Of a stretch of 64,000 nucleotides of DNA, positions 33,390 to 45,820 are shown in pieces. Position 1 is the first letter of the stretch; every line of letters begins with the position of its first letter. A program made the translations under genes and the position numbers. This DNA is from Porites lobata. Taxonomy: Eukaryota; Cnidaria; Anthozoa; Scleractinia; Poritidae. The notes beneath the pieces were generated by a model. The model was given only the letters and a program-made list of their open reading frames with translations, was not told the DNA's origin and ran no database searches. The stretch is from contig CALNXK010000024.1 of assembly GCA_942486035.1 (NCBI GenBank), positions 2,626,001-2,690,000 on the forward strand, read 5' to 3'.

Positions 33390-35652
33390 GTATATGGACC
33401 GGATCAGTGAGCTCGTGTTCCCTTAGTCCCTTTTCCATACTGGTCTACAGATCACGAGCTGCTGTTTCTATAGACTCTCTCAAACAACTGTGAAATTCAC
33501 ATCAAAATTTCATCTTCTTCTAACCTGTCTGGCTTTTACTGTTTTAAAAATGCCTGTTATATTCAATCGATATTTAAGCGAAACTGACACTACCCTTGAC
33601 CTCTTTGAATTATGTCTAGGCTGAGAAACCTAGTCAATCTGACTTGCTCCAATCTGTCATCTGTCATCCAAAAGTCTCTCTTTTAAAAAGCACATAACAT
33701 TAATTCAATCGAGAATTATCGTTGTAACTGGCTTTAGTTTGGACAAACATTTTACCTCAGAAATCAAGTCAGATTCAAGGGTCAACTATGTACAGATACT
33801 TGCTTTTCAGTAACGTGCAGAGAGCGTTCCTCGCCTTTGCCAAGCTGTATGTTACCTTACGTATACTGATTCGTTATTCACTCTCAGGTTCAGATCCAAA
33901 AAAGCAATAAAAAGTAATAGTTGGTATATTAAATAAAAACCTTTTCTGGTGAGTTCATTATTGAGCAGCAGTGACCTTACAATCCGTAAGCTTTTGCCAC
34001 ACCTAATCTTTTAACTAGTTATTCATTGGTTATATATAGAGTACATTTGCCAGAGCTTGCATGAGGCGTTTCCATTAAAATTCGAGCTCAAAAACCATCC
34101 TATCATCACTGTAGTAACACGAGAACGAATTTCGAATTTCTGGCGACAATTCCCAACACTTCTCACCGAGTATCAGAATCTACAACCTCCTTGTTTCATT
34201 AGCTGAGTTATTTCATAAATTTGTTGATGTGACTGGCAAAAACAGTTTAGTGTTTAAAAGTCTCCATTGAAAAATCCGCCAGCTCCATCAAATCAAAAAA
34301 AGTCGTCAAATTAAATTATAACACCACTCAAGATCAGCTCCAACTTCTTTCACTACTGATTCAGTTTGAAGATCCTTGATTCGGAAACCTGGGAGTTGTG
34401 GCTTTTTAGCTTTTAAGCAGTTCGTACTGTCAATTCAGAAGTTTCAGACAACATACCTGTCTGAATTCTGTTTTCAATAATCATATGATATAAATTCAGA
34501 GACAGAGTCGATGATGATGTAACGTCCCTCGATCAACCTAGTTTAGAAAACTTTTCGTTTACTCTAGCAATTTCTCATTTTGCAATGGACTACAGGAAAT
34601 TCAAGACAAAATAGTTACTTCAGTTAAGAGTGAACTGGGGTAAAGCTTTCCTCGTCTGCTTTTTATCTGTTTCATTTATCGACTGCGGCAAACGCAGATA
34701 CATGATATACCGATTTTGATGAGTTAACCATACTAATTAATAAGCACACTTAATCGAAGCCGGAATAACGAGAGAAGTAAGCCACTCGCAATCAAATAAA
34801 GAGGTTCCTTAGTAAAAGATTCAACTGATTTGTACCAAGATGTACTGATTTCTATCAACGGAAAATAAGTAAAATGTTCCATTTTGTTAAAAACTACTTC
34901 TAATTTATTAGGGTTTTATAACTGAACTGAATTCACTGAGACAGCTTACTCTTGCTGGTGGCTTTGAATGTAGGCGAGTAATTTGAAACAAACTGAGGAT
35001 TAACACTTGAAAAAGTTGGGTTAACTTTTACAAGTGTGTCTCCAACAATATCACTCAGTTTTGCTTTTTTTTTAAGAATTTACTTCCAATATACTTCTCG
35101 GGGATGCAGAAGCCTAATCTGTAAGGACTCTAACCTTGATTAAACAAATTTACGATAAGAATTCACTTGACAATGCTATAAAACATTTTTCACTGCTTAG
35201 ACCGGCTATGTTGAAATCTTGGAAGACTTATTAATAAAACAGTACACTTGTTATCGAGCGACTGATCTTATATGGGACCGTCAAACGTGGTCAAGGTTGC
35301 TTGAAAAAACAGCCTCATATCACGCGCTAAGTGTTGCTCCGAGCTAGGGCGGATTCGCTGCACGAGTCCTGCACATTTTGAAATTATACACTGAACTTCA
35401 TGTTGGAATTATGAGAGAAAATTTATAGAGAGTGATTATTAAAGTCTTTCGAAAAGCGAGCTAGTTAAGTGTCACGAAAAGTGTGTACCTTGACGTTTTT
35501 TTACTGAACTACCATACAAAAAACCATGAAGTTTACCTGAAGGTACCTGAAGATCTTCTTATTGACCTGGACGATGGTTTGTTTAGCTTCCTTTGATCCA
35601 GAGGTAAAATTAAACCATTGGAAATGCTTTACCAGCTAAGCCCGATTTGTGA

Positions 35653-35654
<2 letters not shown>

Positions 35655-35685
<31 letters not shown>
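35655..35685. repeat. Poly(T) tract of 31 bases
   Basis: The tract follows GTGACC and precedes GTTTATGCGG. It could be the poly(A) tail of a retrotransposed copy on the minus strand, but no recognisable element body was found next to it. Confidence 0.7.
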
Positions 35686-35686
<1 letters not shown>

Positions 35687-36006
35687 TTTATGCGGGGTTT
35701 GAGTTGTTACAAGTAAGTCTTAGTAAAGAGTGATAGTGATTCAGTTTACTTTTCAATGTCAAAAAAACGAAAGAAGATTAACTAAATTAAATCAGTGCAT
35801 AACAGTTTCGTAGTAGACCATTAAGTAAAATTACTCCGAGAAAACGGGCACGGACAAATACATCCAGTGGGACAGGATAAGTCTTGGGGAATCGAAGAAG
35901 TCCTCTGTTCGCTGGGTGAGGTGAAGGTGATAAAACTTGCAGGTTTTACAGCGAGTAAGCTAAACTATTTATTATTAATTAAAAACATTTTTTTTTTGTT
36001 TAAATG

Positions 36007-36345
36007 TTAGTAGAACAATGATCGGGGCACTACACAAAAAACAAAATCTGACTGTGGTGTATAGATGTCGAAATAACTCCTTTTACTTTTGATAACTTTC
36101 ATGGCCATGAATAACATCCTACTGGAGTGTAATAGTACCCGTGAATAACGAACGATCAACCGGTATTGAGTTAAAACTGACAAAGATATTACTGCCTCAA
36201 GCTGACACCCTGCCATTGAGTGCTTTGGTTCCCAGTTCGCGAAATTGGGTAATTCCCAATAGAAAATGAAAGTACAACAGATGTAGGTCAGTAATGAACA
36301 AACAACAACTGGGCTAAGTGCCATGCGCCGAAGCTCAACTTCCAT
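36007..36345 (-). CDS. Unrecognised open frame, 112 codons
   Basis: The frame starts at ATG 36345. A second ATG seven codons on gives MALSPVVVCSLLTYICCTF, a hydrophobic segment, then EPKHSMAGCQLEAV and a basic middle part. It is long for chance in AT-rich DNA but matches no family I know. It could be part of an interspersed repeat or chance. No splice sites or neighbours support it. Confidence 0.15.
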   Translation of the reverse strand: MEVELRRMALSPVVVCSLLTYICCTFIFYWELPNFANWEPKHSMAGCQLEAVISLSVLTQYRLIVRYSRVLLHSSRMLFMAMKVIKSKRSYFDIYTPQSDFVFCVVPRSLFY

Positions 36346-38637
36346 GGAAACAGTTTCTACAAAAGCTTACTCAAAGAAAAATGATGATCGAATATGATCA
36401 GAGGGAAACCTGTCCCATTAGAAGATAAATTGACTGACTTATTTCCTTTGAGCTTAACACATGTGTCCACCTTTGTTGCTCTCCTTGGGACGGCAGAAAT
36501 TCTATGATCGATTATAAGGCTTCGATGGACTGGTCAAGACTGAAGGATATAATTTATTATATTTAACTGGACACCACACAACAAACTGCAGTAGGAATCT
36601 AGCGAATAAATTGCGAAGCTAAGCAATAGATAATGGTCTCTTTCCGAGCCACATGTTGCTTCTAAAACTACAGTAGTAGCGACTCCCTTTTTCGATGTGT
36701 CATACCGGCAGTACTGTGGAGCAGTTTGTCCTGAGTACTCCTTGATGCAAGTCAGAGGTCTCTTAATAATTCTCAGTATCAGTATCTAATGTTGGAAAGA
36801 CTATATTATAACAGCTTCTTAGTTAAACTTTATAAGTCAAGTTTCATAACAGGCCAAGGCCTCTGTGAATTACATAACAATTAAGCGGCGCTCATCTCGG
36901 GTAACAGCCAAGTCACTGAATACCTCGGCCATCCAAGATTTAACGTGCCGCATCTTAACACTGTTAATATCTCGGCACGGTGAATATCACGGTTATATCT
37001 AAACTTGTAACTTATTATAAGTTATGTTTATCACCAGATAACTCGATAAAACTTCCGTTAACAAGTCTTAATTGATACTGAAGTCCTCGATTTTTTTATG
37101 TTATGTTATGTTTTGGAATTTCACTTTCATCCACTGCCGGCTTCAACTCATTTCGACCTTTACCCACGGGCGTCAGATGTGGTTTCCGAATGATAGAAAG
37201 AAAAACATCTACTAAAAATCCCTTGAACATGACTGAAGACATGTCGGATATTTGTTTTTACTGTTTTCCTTTCTTACCTAAAAATAGGCCTTTGCTTCTG
37301 CAGTCGAGTCATTCGAAGGAAAGACGTTTTGCACTCAGACGGTGAGCCGCAAGGAAGTGTGGCCCTGTTAAAAGCGAGGTTCGAGAACAGAAATCGGATG
37401 ACGCAAAGTCGAACATTGCTTTAGCTAAACCCACACTTACAGCTAAATTAACACAAGCCTAACTAACCCATCAACTTTGAGTTATTTTCTTTTCTGTGTC
37501 CACTTATAATTTCGGCAATCTATGCTTCTCAAAACTGTTCAGTGCTGTATAAATGCCGGTGAGACATATTGCCTCTTCTTGCCTTAAGAGTTGGTGATCA
37601 TGTAGTAACTTACTTGCATCGGCCTGTTAAAAGCGTTGATCTATTCCATATACCAATGGTTTGTAAAATGGGTCTGTCCCTGTGGTCTGTGAAATGACAC
37701 TTGAACTATGCTATGTCGTACAGTGGTTAAATACAAGCCGCTTATTGTTAGAAAAAATTTTTGCGTTTCGTGAGGCCCAGGTAACCGAAATGATTTCACA
37801 GGTGACATATCCTTTTCGTTGCTTTGTCCGGCGACAAAGGCGGTTGAAATGTCTGAGGGTTCTTAGGTTTCTGGGTGTGAAAAAGGGGTAACATAAGCCA
37901 CAGTTTGATTTTTAGCTGAAATATTTTCTCCGCGAATGAGTTGCTTCAGTACAGAGCTCCGGCCGGGTCTCAAATCAAAAGTTAACTAGTGAAAACAAAT
38001 TAAGTCGCTACTCTTGAAGAGCACAACAATTCTTCTCTTCGGAGAATGACTTTTCCCCCAATCTCAGATATTATCTTTGATTACAATAAAATTCAATATT
38101 TTAATGACGCAATTAGTTTTTTTAAATTAATAAGTGTTTCAGAAAACTAGCTCAAATCGCCCCTACAAGTGTGTCTACATCCGGCTCGGACAAAGTTTCA
38201 GAACGTCATAGAAATTAAGGGTGCAAACTTAGTGGCGGGGCCAAGTTCTGCGATGGATTTCGCAAATTTTTGTTGTCCACTAAAAAAATGACGCAAGTGT
38301 AATTAATAAATTTGTCAGAAGCTGAATCCCACATAATTATATTGTGTAGCGTAGCTTTTTTGCGACAATATCATGGTCGATTCGCTCCGCCGATGTCCAA
38401 CGTTGTTTGCTAAACACAAATCACAGTGCACCTACATTTCCTACAATAAAACGGCAAACGGTTCTATTCTCCGAAATCCAGCTAGTCACAGTGTTAAGCC
38501 GAATGAAGAAGATGGCATCTCACTTATTTTGCCCATGGCAATAGTTAGACTCGACACGGGTCCTTCTGACAAAATCGACGTAGAACATTATAAGGCCAGT
38601 GACCAAGACTGCGATGATAAAAACTGATTGAACTTAC

Positions 38638-38790
38638 CATGACAGACCTGTTTGTTGTCACTCCGGATGTTTCATTAGCAGAAGAAGTTCCCTCTTCAGT
38701 GCAAGTGGCCATCACAGTTATCCACTGGCCCGTTAATGGCGTCTCCAGGACACGTTGTAAGCACGCTCTACCGCTGTCAAACTTTCTCTA
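38638..38790 (-). CDS. Coding-like block on the minus strand with strong donor
   Basis: A minus-strand frame is open from about 38790 to the donor GTCATG|GTAAGTTC (exon end 38638, phase 0). It reads ETPLTGQWITVMATCTEEGT and then NETS and NRS, two possible N-glycosylation sites. An ATG within it (38712) could start a shorter first exon. The plus strand of the same stretch is also open and protein-like, so strand is uncertain. No family recognised. Confidence 0.25.
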
Positions 38791-41700
38791 TTCGACGACC
38801 GGCAGCGTTTGCTATTTTAAGCCCGTAACAAATTCCTTACGGGACCCCTGTGAAGTTTTTTTGCTTTGTTCTATTGTTTTGGTTTAGTTCTGAAAATAAA
38901 CTGGACTTATTTTAGGAAGAAGCAAGCTGTTGGCTTCGCGGATGAACGGGTGCAGTCCTAGAGATCAAGTCTGTTCTTCTACTCTCAATTACGTAACAGC
39001 TATACCTGGCGCGCCGCGAGCGAGTGGAAGCGCTAAATGGTCCAACTCGTGCAGTGTTGAGAGTACTTGGCACCTGCAGCCTTTTTGTATAAATTCCTGA
39101 CGAACCTATCCTCCCACGACGGACAACAAGTTTAATGAATGAGTCATTCAGCGTGCGAACTATAAAACGAGTCAAAACAGTTCATTCCAGAAATTGTCTG
39201 CCGTCGATAGATCTGGGAATCTCCTATTTTTTGACGGGGAAAAACAAATAAGAGCCGATAATACGATTTTGTCCGCTAAGCCATCTCCTTTCCAGAAGTT
39301 ACGTACCTATTTGTTTTATATCTGTTACAGAGTTACTTTTATTTCGATACAGGATATGTATATCTATTGTCAACAAAGATCACAGGTCTAAGCTGTTAAA
39401 CAGATGCAATACAAGTCACGAAAAATCTATTTTTGTTTCTTAATCTCTTTAGCAGCCAGGTCGTGAGAAAGCTCGAGGGTAACAACGACAACTAGTAAAT
39501 ATTGACTAATTTTAAGTACCACGTGGTCGCTGACGATCTTTGTACTCGAGTTCTGCTTGCTCGGAATTTCGCTGGAAAACATTTTTGTTAAATGCTAGCG
39601 TGACGATTGGAATAAGGTAGAACTTTCTGTCTCGCCCATCGCGTGATATCACGAAATGACCAAGTTATCAAACACGCAAAGGCTAATATTGATTCCGAAT
39701 TAATTTCACTGTTATTATGCGCAATTTCATGCACAAACCGTGGTCCTGAGAAGTTTAGGATCTAGGAATTCCGTATTTAACGTGCCGATGCATATTATAG
39801 TACCGATGACTTTTGAAGGTTTTGTAGCAGCTTTTTTTTTTCGGAAGTCAGCACTAATGTGTTAGACATATAATGATCACACGTGTTAACATGCCTTAGC
39901 CGCAGGGCCTGTCTGATCCAGCACACGACATCAAAATAGCTGAGTTTAACACCCAATATAACTGCAAACAAACCAACCAGTTCCGGCGAGAGCTCTGAGT
40001 CGGGTAAAAGTATCTATGATCTAATGAATTCTCTGTATTTGAACTCGCTTACTCCCAAATATTAGGCTAAAATCAAATTCCAGTAAAATTCCATGCCCAG
40101 AAAGCAATTCAATTTTAAACTGAGTAAGGTGTACTATAGAAACTTACAATAAGTTTCCATCAGTTACAGATGAAGAATTTTAACTTATCACGTGAATGCA
40201 TTGGTAACATCACAATTTTATCGGTCATACCGGCAAACATAACGTTAACAAACCAAGGTCAATCTATTCCATATGAAGTAGACTTAGTTGATAACGTACT
40301 ATATAATTCTCTTATTAGCGCAACAAGGTTCACAGCGATAACATCAAACAAGTCCTTTACCAAACAAGTCAATTTATCGCAAGCTGTAATAAAAAATAAA
40401 CCCAGATTTAAACCCATGGATTAACTTTAGTTCCCCATTTTTTAAAAACTAACTTCTTAATGCTCAGTTCACGATCATAAAAATACCTAAATGCCTGACA
40501 AAAATTCTAAGTATTCCTTGGTTTCAGTATAAAGTTTTTGAAAAAAAAATTCGCCAAAACAGCCTGGAGAGGAAAAGAAGCCCAAAAAATAATTGCCCTA
40601 TTGATTATCTTTCAATTCCATTTGATCTCTGAGTGATCAGTGTTATTTGTGAGTGACTAAACACGATCATTGTCATGGCAACCAATTTTTTTCGCGCAAT
40701 TTGGAATGATTGTTGGCTAATGATATGGCACAGATAGATAAAGTTGATGTTCAATGTAATGACGTTATGGCTTTCATTTTCACTCTTCCCACTCAACAGC
40801 ACTCAGTAATGCGCGGGTGTAAAGGCTCCAGACTGATTGATTCTTGTTTAATTAATTATTGGCTCGTATAGACTCTTTCGCCCTGCGAAGGGACGCAATA
40901 TATAATTGTATCACTGCGTATTAAGAGCCCGACGTTATGGAGCTACAGACATTTTGGTTTCTCCGCAGTAATTACCGTATATAAGTATGGTGCCATTCTA
41001 TCTCCATATATACACCAAGTATATCGGCAAATCAGTTTCTCCCTTCTTGGCAGCGCACATTTTTTAACTGGTGACTTTAAACTAAAAGTGATCATGAAAA
41101 GCAATCAATTTAATGTCTGCTACTTACAAGAACTTTCGATTTCAAAGTTTGAGAACAAAGTATAATACCACTAGCTGATTCGTGCTACAAATAAACCAGA
41201 TAGGTCTCTGAGATGATTACCAAGTCAGTTTCTGAGTAGGTATGTTTAATGAAGCACTATAATTATCTTCTCTCGGTCATACTGATTTGGCAAGTTCTAG
41301 AGCAAGCCATATTAGCACAACTGGTTAGTTCGCAGCATTTTCTGTGCGGAACGTTCGATACATAAGTCAGTGACCTCAAATCCTTTTTCTACTTCTTTCT
41401 TTTCCGTATAGCTTTAAGTAACTTTAAATACCCGTTTAACTTAGGACAATTAGAGACAGGTGCGAAATGAGTCGCAGGGGTTTGTCAGTCTGTAAATTAA
41501 AGTTACGAGTAACCGATGTTAAAAAAGGACCTTTACCTTTACGCATCTGAATGAATAATTAATGCCGGCAGACGCATAACTAAGAAAATCAAGTGCTTTA
41601 CCCCAATGCATAGCTAGTGTAGCGAGACACAACTGGGCAATTTCTTAAGTCTAACTCAGACATGAACTCTTGTAAACACAACTGCCTAAAAGATCGTCCA

Positions 41701-42150
41701 GTTTTTAATGCAGCTGTTCAGCTTAGTTTTCGTTATTTCAAAATTCAGCTGTCGATAGTCTAAAGGAAGTTTCAGCTAAGTTATTGTCACTTTCAGTGGA
41801 AGATATTGATCGTGGTGTGTTAATTATCGTTAGTCTCGCGATAGTCCCTTCGTTCGACTTGGTCATTGATCGCGCGCAGCTGGCCTTTCTCCGGCGATGG
41901 TATCGATTTGCCGAGTGGGACTGTAAGTAACACTGTGGGTCCTTGTGAGTGGTGGACTGTGGACTTCACTCGATCATGCTTGATGAGTAATTCGATCAGA
42001 TGCTTTGCTGGTATTGTTAGTATAAGAGACTGTTCCCTTAGCTGCCCGGCGCTTCATGGTAGCGATCGGCTGTACGTGCTGTCAAAAAGTCGTAGGCATC
42101 CACGATTCTGTCGTCTCTGTTGATGTTGTTAGGGTAAAGACTTCTGATGC
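38791..42150. other. Intergenic or intronic DNA
   Basis: No recognised gene. GC content is raised around 38.9-39.2 kb, where a minus-strand frame is open, but no splice sites make an exon of it. The rest, to 42.15 kb, is AT-rich. Confidence 0.45.
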
Positions 42151-42161
42151 GGATAGCCCCC

Positions 42162-42201
<40 letters not shown>

Positions 42202-42248
42202 CGCTGTGAAGGGTATGGTTTTCAAGCAGTTTACTCTAGGATAGGGTG

Positions 42249-42279
<31 letters not shown>

Positions 42280-42518
42280 GTATCATTTTTCAGGAAACTG
42301 ATTAGTTGGTTGAAGATTTTACCTAGACAGGAGCCCATCTGATCTAGACTGAGAAAACAGCTACTCTAGGATAGGGGGATTTTGGGAGTTTACTCTAGTA
42401 TAGGGTAGCAAAATTCAGCTGAACTAGCTCTGGTATAGGTCAAGGGTGCCAGGGTCCCAGCGGCACATCCCCACCCAGAAATTCCTAAAGTGCCCCCCCC
42501 CCCCCCCGGGGGATAGCC
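42151..42518. mobile_element. hAT-like non-autonomous element, copy 1
   Basis: The element spans 42159-42510 and is flanked by the 8-bp direct repeat GGATAGCC (42151-42158 and 42511-42518). The ends are inverted (CCCGGGGGGGG...CCCCCCCCGGG). The interior is shared with copy 2 at 44 kb. An 8-bp target duplication is the mark of hAT transposons; there is no coding region. Confidence 0.85.
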
Positions 42519-42599
42519 TCCTTTACTCGACTAGAGTCCCAGCGAGGGTCAATAAACTTTACGTCGTGCCAAAGCGATATAATCTGCAGTCTTATTGGT

Positions 42600-42885
42600 G
42601 TGTTCAGAAACGCTGAGCACTGATTTCCTGAAGCCGTATGTCCCTGTAAGGAAATCCGAATTCCGGAATCAGGGAAATTTTTGCTTGTTGGGCAACCAGG
42701 AATACAGCCCAAGGAATCCGGAATCCCACTAACGATTGGAATTCGGAATCTAAGTTCCACTGGCAAAAAATTAATAATCCAGAATTCAGTGTCACTCCGG
42801 GATCAGGAATCCACTGCGTGGAACCCCAGAATCCAAGACTGTCTTGGATTCCTTTACATGGGGCGATACCGGTCATGTTCCTCAA
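42600..42885. repeat. Interspersed repeat rich in GGAATCC units
   Basis: GGAATCC, GGAATTCC or one-base variants recur about ten times over 280 bases, ending with AAGACTGTCTTGGATTCC, itself partly palindromic. It is a degenerate simple-unit repeat inside what looks like a larger interspersed element. Confidence 0.55.
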
Positions 42886-44069
42886 TTCGTTCATCTATAC
42901 ATCCTCCTAACTCGCCAATGTATACTTTGCCGCATTCGCAGGTATTCTTATAACTACTTCATCTTGTTTTCGAGAGATGACAGGTATTGAAACTAGCGAA
43001 AAATTAGATTTGGCCGGTGTAATTGCCTATCGGCAATCGATTTCGGTATTGACAGGACAAAGTAGTTGGACGGTTTGTGCCATCGTGCGCGTTGCAATAG
43101 AACAGTTACTCTTTTGCGTGTTTTACTCAAGTCTAGCAAAAAACTCTCGCAAGTTCTTTTTATTTTCTGGTACTGATTATTTAGTAACAGAAGCTTGGTT
43201 TCGTCTAATTCTGTCTGAAATCTCAGCACTCGTTATTAAACAAATGGGACTCCCGCTAGGTAATCACTCGCATACCTACATGACCACAGACCGAACTTAG
43301 CCACTCAAGTTTAGGTCAGTCATTCTACTATCGGGCGTGATCAAAGGGTGTCGAAATACTGAATTCTCTGAGCCAGCAGGACGCACTCTTGATTTTTTAT
43401 TTAAGTTAAGAGCTTGCACATCTTTTTTGCCTTGACATGTATCGTAGTCGGTGGATTGAACTGCGTACGTGTGACATCAAGTTTGTCATGATGTTAGTTA
43501 ATTTGCTACCTTTGCATTTGCTGGCTGTTTCCAAGTCAGAAGAAACTGCGATATTTGGATCTTGCTTCTACCGGTACATGTCAGTGTCACCAGTTACTCA
43601 AAATCAATTAATTTTTTTGGACTTTTCCTCCTTAAAAGTTTGTACCAATTTAGTGTGTGTGCACAAATCCTTTGCCCTCAAAAGATAAAAATATATATCT
43701 TTTTTTACAAGTAAGTGTAAGATGTTTTAAAAAGGTAAAAAGTAAGAATTAAAAAAATGTAGTATATTACAAAGCTAATTTATATTTAAAAACTAAACGA
43801 TTAATAAAAGAGTTTTTAAAACGCATAGTGTTAATCTTAGGTTTAAAACAAGTTTCTTTCCTAAGATTGTAACCGGACGGTTTAACACGAGGCATAATAG
43901 ATAATGATATGACTCTGGAGTCATATCATGTCTGTTATAGTGTATGTCTGTTAGTGTATTTGTCTCAGTTAACATCTTATGCAAGTGTTGCTCACGTCCT
44001 AGTAATACTCAAAAAGTAGGCTTGTTTAAAGCAAACGTCAATTTGTTCTATATACAACACCAGTCCTGT
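42886..44069. other. Spacer between hAT-like copies
   Basis: No gene recognised. A plus-strand frame at 42977-43300 and others are open but lack coding character. A 26-base palindrome lies at 43904-43929. Confidence 0.45.
43904..43929. repeat. Perfect 12-bp-arm palindrome
   Basis: ATGATATGACTC and GAGTCATATCAT flank TG. Nothing adjacent suggests a function. Confidence 0.6.
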
Positions 44070-44483
44070 ATCAAGCCTCCGGGGGAGGTGGGTTCTGCCA
44101 TCTATAAGCTTTATAGGTGTGTGCCGCTGTGAGGGGTATGGTTTTCAAGTAGTTTACTGTAGGATAGGGTATATTAATCAGAGCGTTTAGGTCTAGAATA
44201 GGGTATCATTTTTCAGCGGGAAACTAATCAGTTGGTTGAAGATTCTATCTAAACTAGGGATTGTGGTATAAGGTTTTGTTTTGGTTAAACTGTGCTAGTG
44301 ACCTCAGTAGTTTCTGGAAAACAGCTACTGTAGGATAGGGGGGATTTAGGGAGTTTATTCTAGTATAGGGTGGCAAAATTCAGCTGAATTAGCTCTGGTA
44401 TAGGTTAAGGGCTCCAGGGTCCCAGCTGCACATCCCCACCCAGAAATTCCTAAAGTGCTCTCCCCACCCCCCGGGATCAAGCC
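44070..44483. mobile_element. hAT-like non-autonomous element, copy 2
   Basis: The element spans 44078-44475 and is flanked by the direct repeat ATCAAGCC (44070-44077 and 44476-44483). It shares with copy 1 blocks such as GTGTGCCGCTGTGA, GGGTATGGTTTTCAAG, TCAGAGCGTTT and TAGAATAGGGTATC, in the same order. It is about 45 bases longer in the middle and its terminal G and C runs have more substitutions. Confidence 0.85.
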
Positions 44484-45685
44484 ACATACCGTTGTCATAA
44501 TGTACCATCGTGACAGTGGTTCTGCATGAAACATCCCAAGGAAACTTTTGATACAGTGGATGGATTCCTTTAGTCTAAACAACTGGCGGGATATTCCTGA
44601 AATATAACCGATTGTTGGCGCTGTAGAAGACGCGCTGTGGGCGATCTTGACAACAATTATGTAACGTTTCACGGTGTAACCTTTCAAATAATGAATGCCC
44701 TCATGTGTTACTGTTTAATTGCTCACAAAGGTCTGCAACAGATAATTCCTTTGTTTAGTGTCAGATGCAAATTTAGAACCCTTGGCAACAGATCTGTAAT
44801 CCAATTTAAAAGTGTTGCCTGGACTGATAGAGTAACGGTGGACTCTGCCTGAGAATGTTACAATCATCACAGTATCATTAGAGTCACATTGTGTTCGTTG
44901 CCAGGGTATTTTTGGATTGCCGTGAAATATTCAGCGTCGGCAACACAGCACAAAATGTTTCTTACTGTATTTTAAGACAAACTTAGTATTCTCGGGACAA
45001 CTTGCGTATTTGGTTCACGGCTTTTATAATCATCTCAGTGTACTGACAATAGAATCATTTAGTCGAGAAAATATTGGACACGTCTTACAAGTAAAACGTG
45101 ACTTTAGGGAGTATTACATAAGACACGTCTTACGTAAGACGCAAACTTCCCGTTTTTTAAAATGGCTCATCATTTCGTCTTTAATAAGACCATAGCGTGA
45201 CCTGGCTGAGCAGCCCGTAATCATGGGATACTAATCTAGCCCCAGGGTTCTCTCCAACCCGTCGAGACACGCCTTCGAAAACCCCTTAGAAATCAGTGCC
45301 CCTCGCTATATAAGACGCGAGTACTGTGCTTATGCTTGGCCATGTTGGATTGTTGTGGCTACTAGCAATTAGCAATCGTACGAAAACGAGCCCGGGACAG
45401 GAAATTTATTCGAGCTACTCGTGTCTTATGTAAGACAAACTTGTCAAACTCGCACAGTTCGGTATTTAAGAAGCGTCCTGTAAGAGATACTTCTTATTTC
45501 TCCTCGTATAAATGGCCCTGAATGACTCTTCAACCTGTGTAGGAAACCCCGAAGCTGTTACCTTTCAACTGAAACTGAAGAAACTTCTCAGTTCGTACAG
45601 AGACTTTTTCGCTCGTTAACGTTACATGGAGCTTTAATTGTTAAGATCCGAAGATGTTTCTATTTTTTAAAAAGCTGATGAGAAA
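44484..45685. other. Intergenic DNA
   Basis: No gene recognised. Repeated ACGTCTTAC and TAAGAC motifs occur at 45.08-45.14 and 45.43 kb. A TTTATT at 45405-45410 could serve as polyadenylation signal for the candidate minus-strand gene ending at 45686. Confidence 0.4.
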
Positions 45686-45820
45686 TTAATACGAAACCAG
45701 TTTGTTTGTGGATAAGAAAGCTGTAACACCAATGCAAATCGTTCGTGTTCTTTTTGTGGGGTCTCCGGTAATACGCGTCGGATGGCGTCTGCGAAACGGA
45801 CTCCCTGGCGAGTTTTGTAT
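45686..45820 (-). CDS. Candidate terminal exon
   Basis: A good acceptor (CACCTTGTTTTAG) is followed by a stretch in which all three frames stay open for over 40 codons. Phase 0, required by exon 3, gives a basic 44-residue tail. The phase-2 frame (FADAIRRVLPETPQKEHERF) looks equally protein-like, so this exon may belong to another transcript. Confidence 0.2.
   Translation of the reverse strand: MQNSPGSPFRRRHPTRITGDPTKRTRTICIGVTAFLSTNKLVSY

Larger units (their letters stand above)
33390..38370. other. Intergenic or intronic DNA
   Basis: Contains a 31-base T run at 35655-35685 and an unrecognised minus-strand open frame of 112 codons at 36007-36345. Otherwise AT-rich with no recognised gene. 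Confidence 0.45.

Noticed and set aside
41866..42123. Plus-strand frame of 85 codons left of the first hAT-like element
   Set aside because: It has many cysteines and tryptophans but no recognised pattern or splice support; it may be repeat-derived.
45676..45705. CTGATGAG...CGAAAC hammerhead-like motif
   Set aside because: Only one base pair of stem II can form and the expected U beside stem III is missing.
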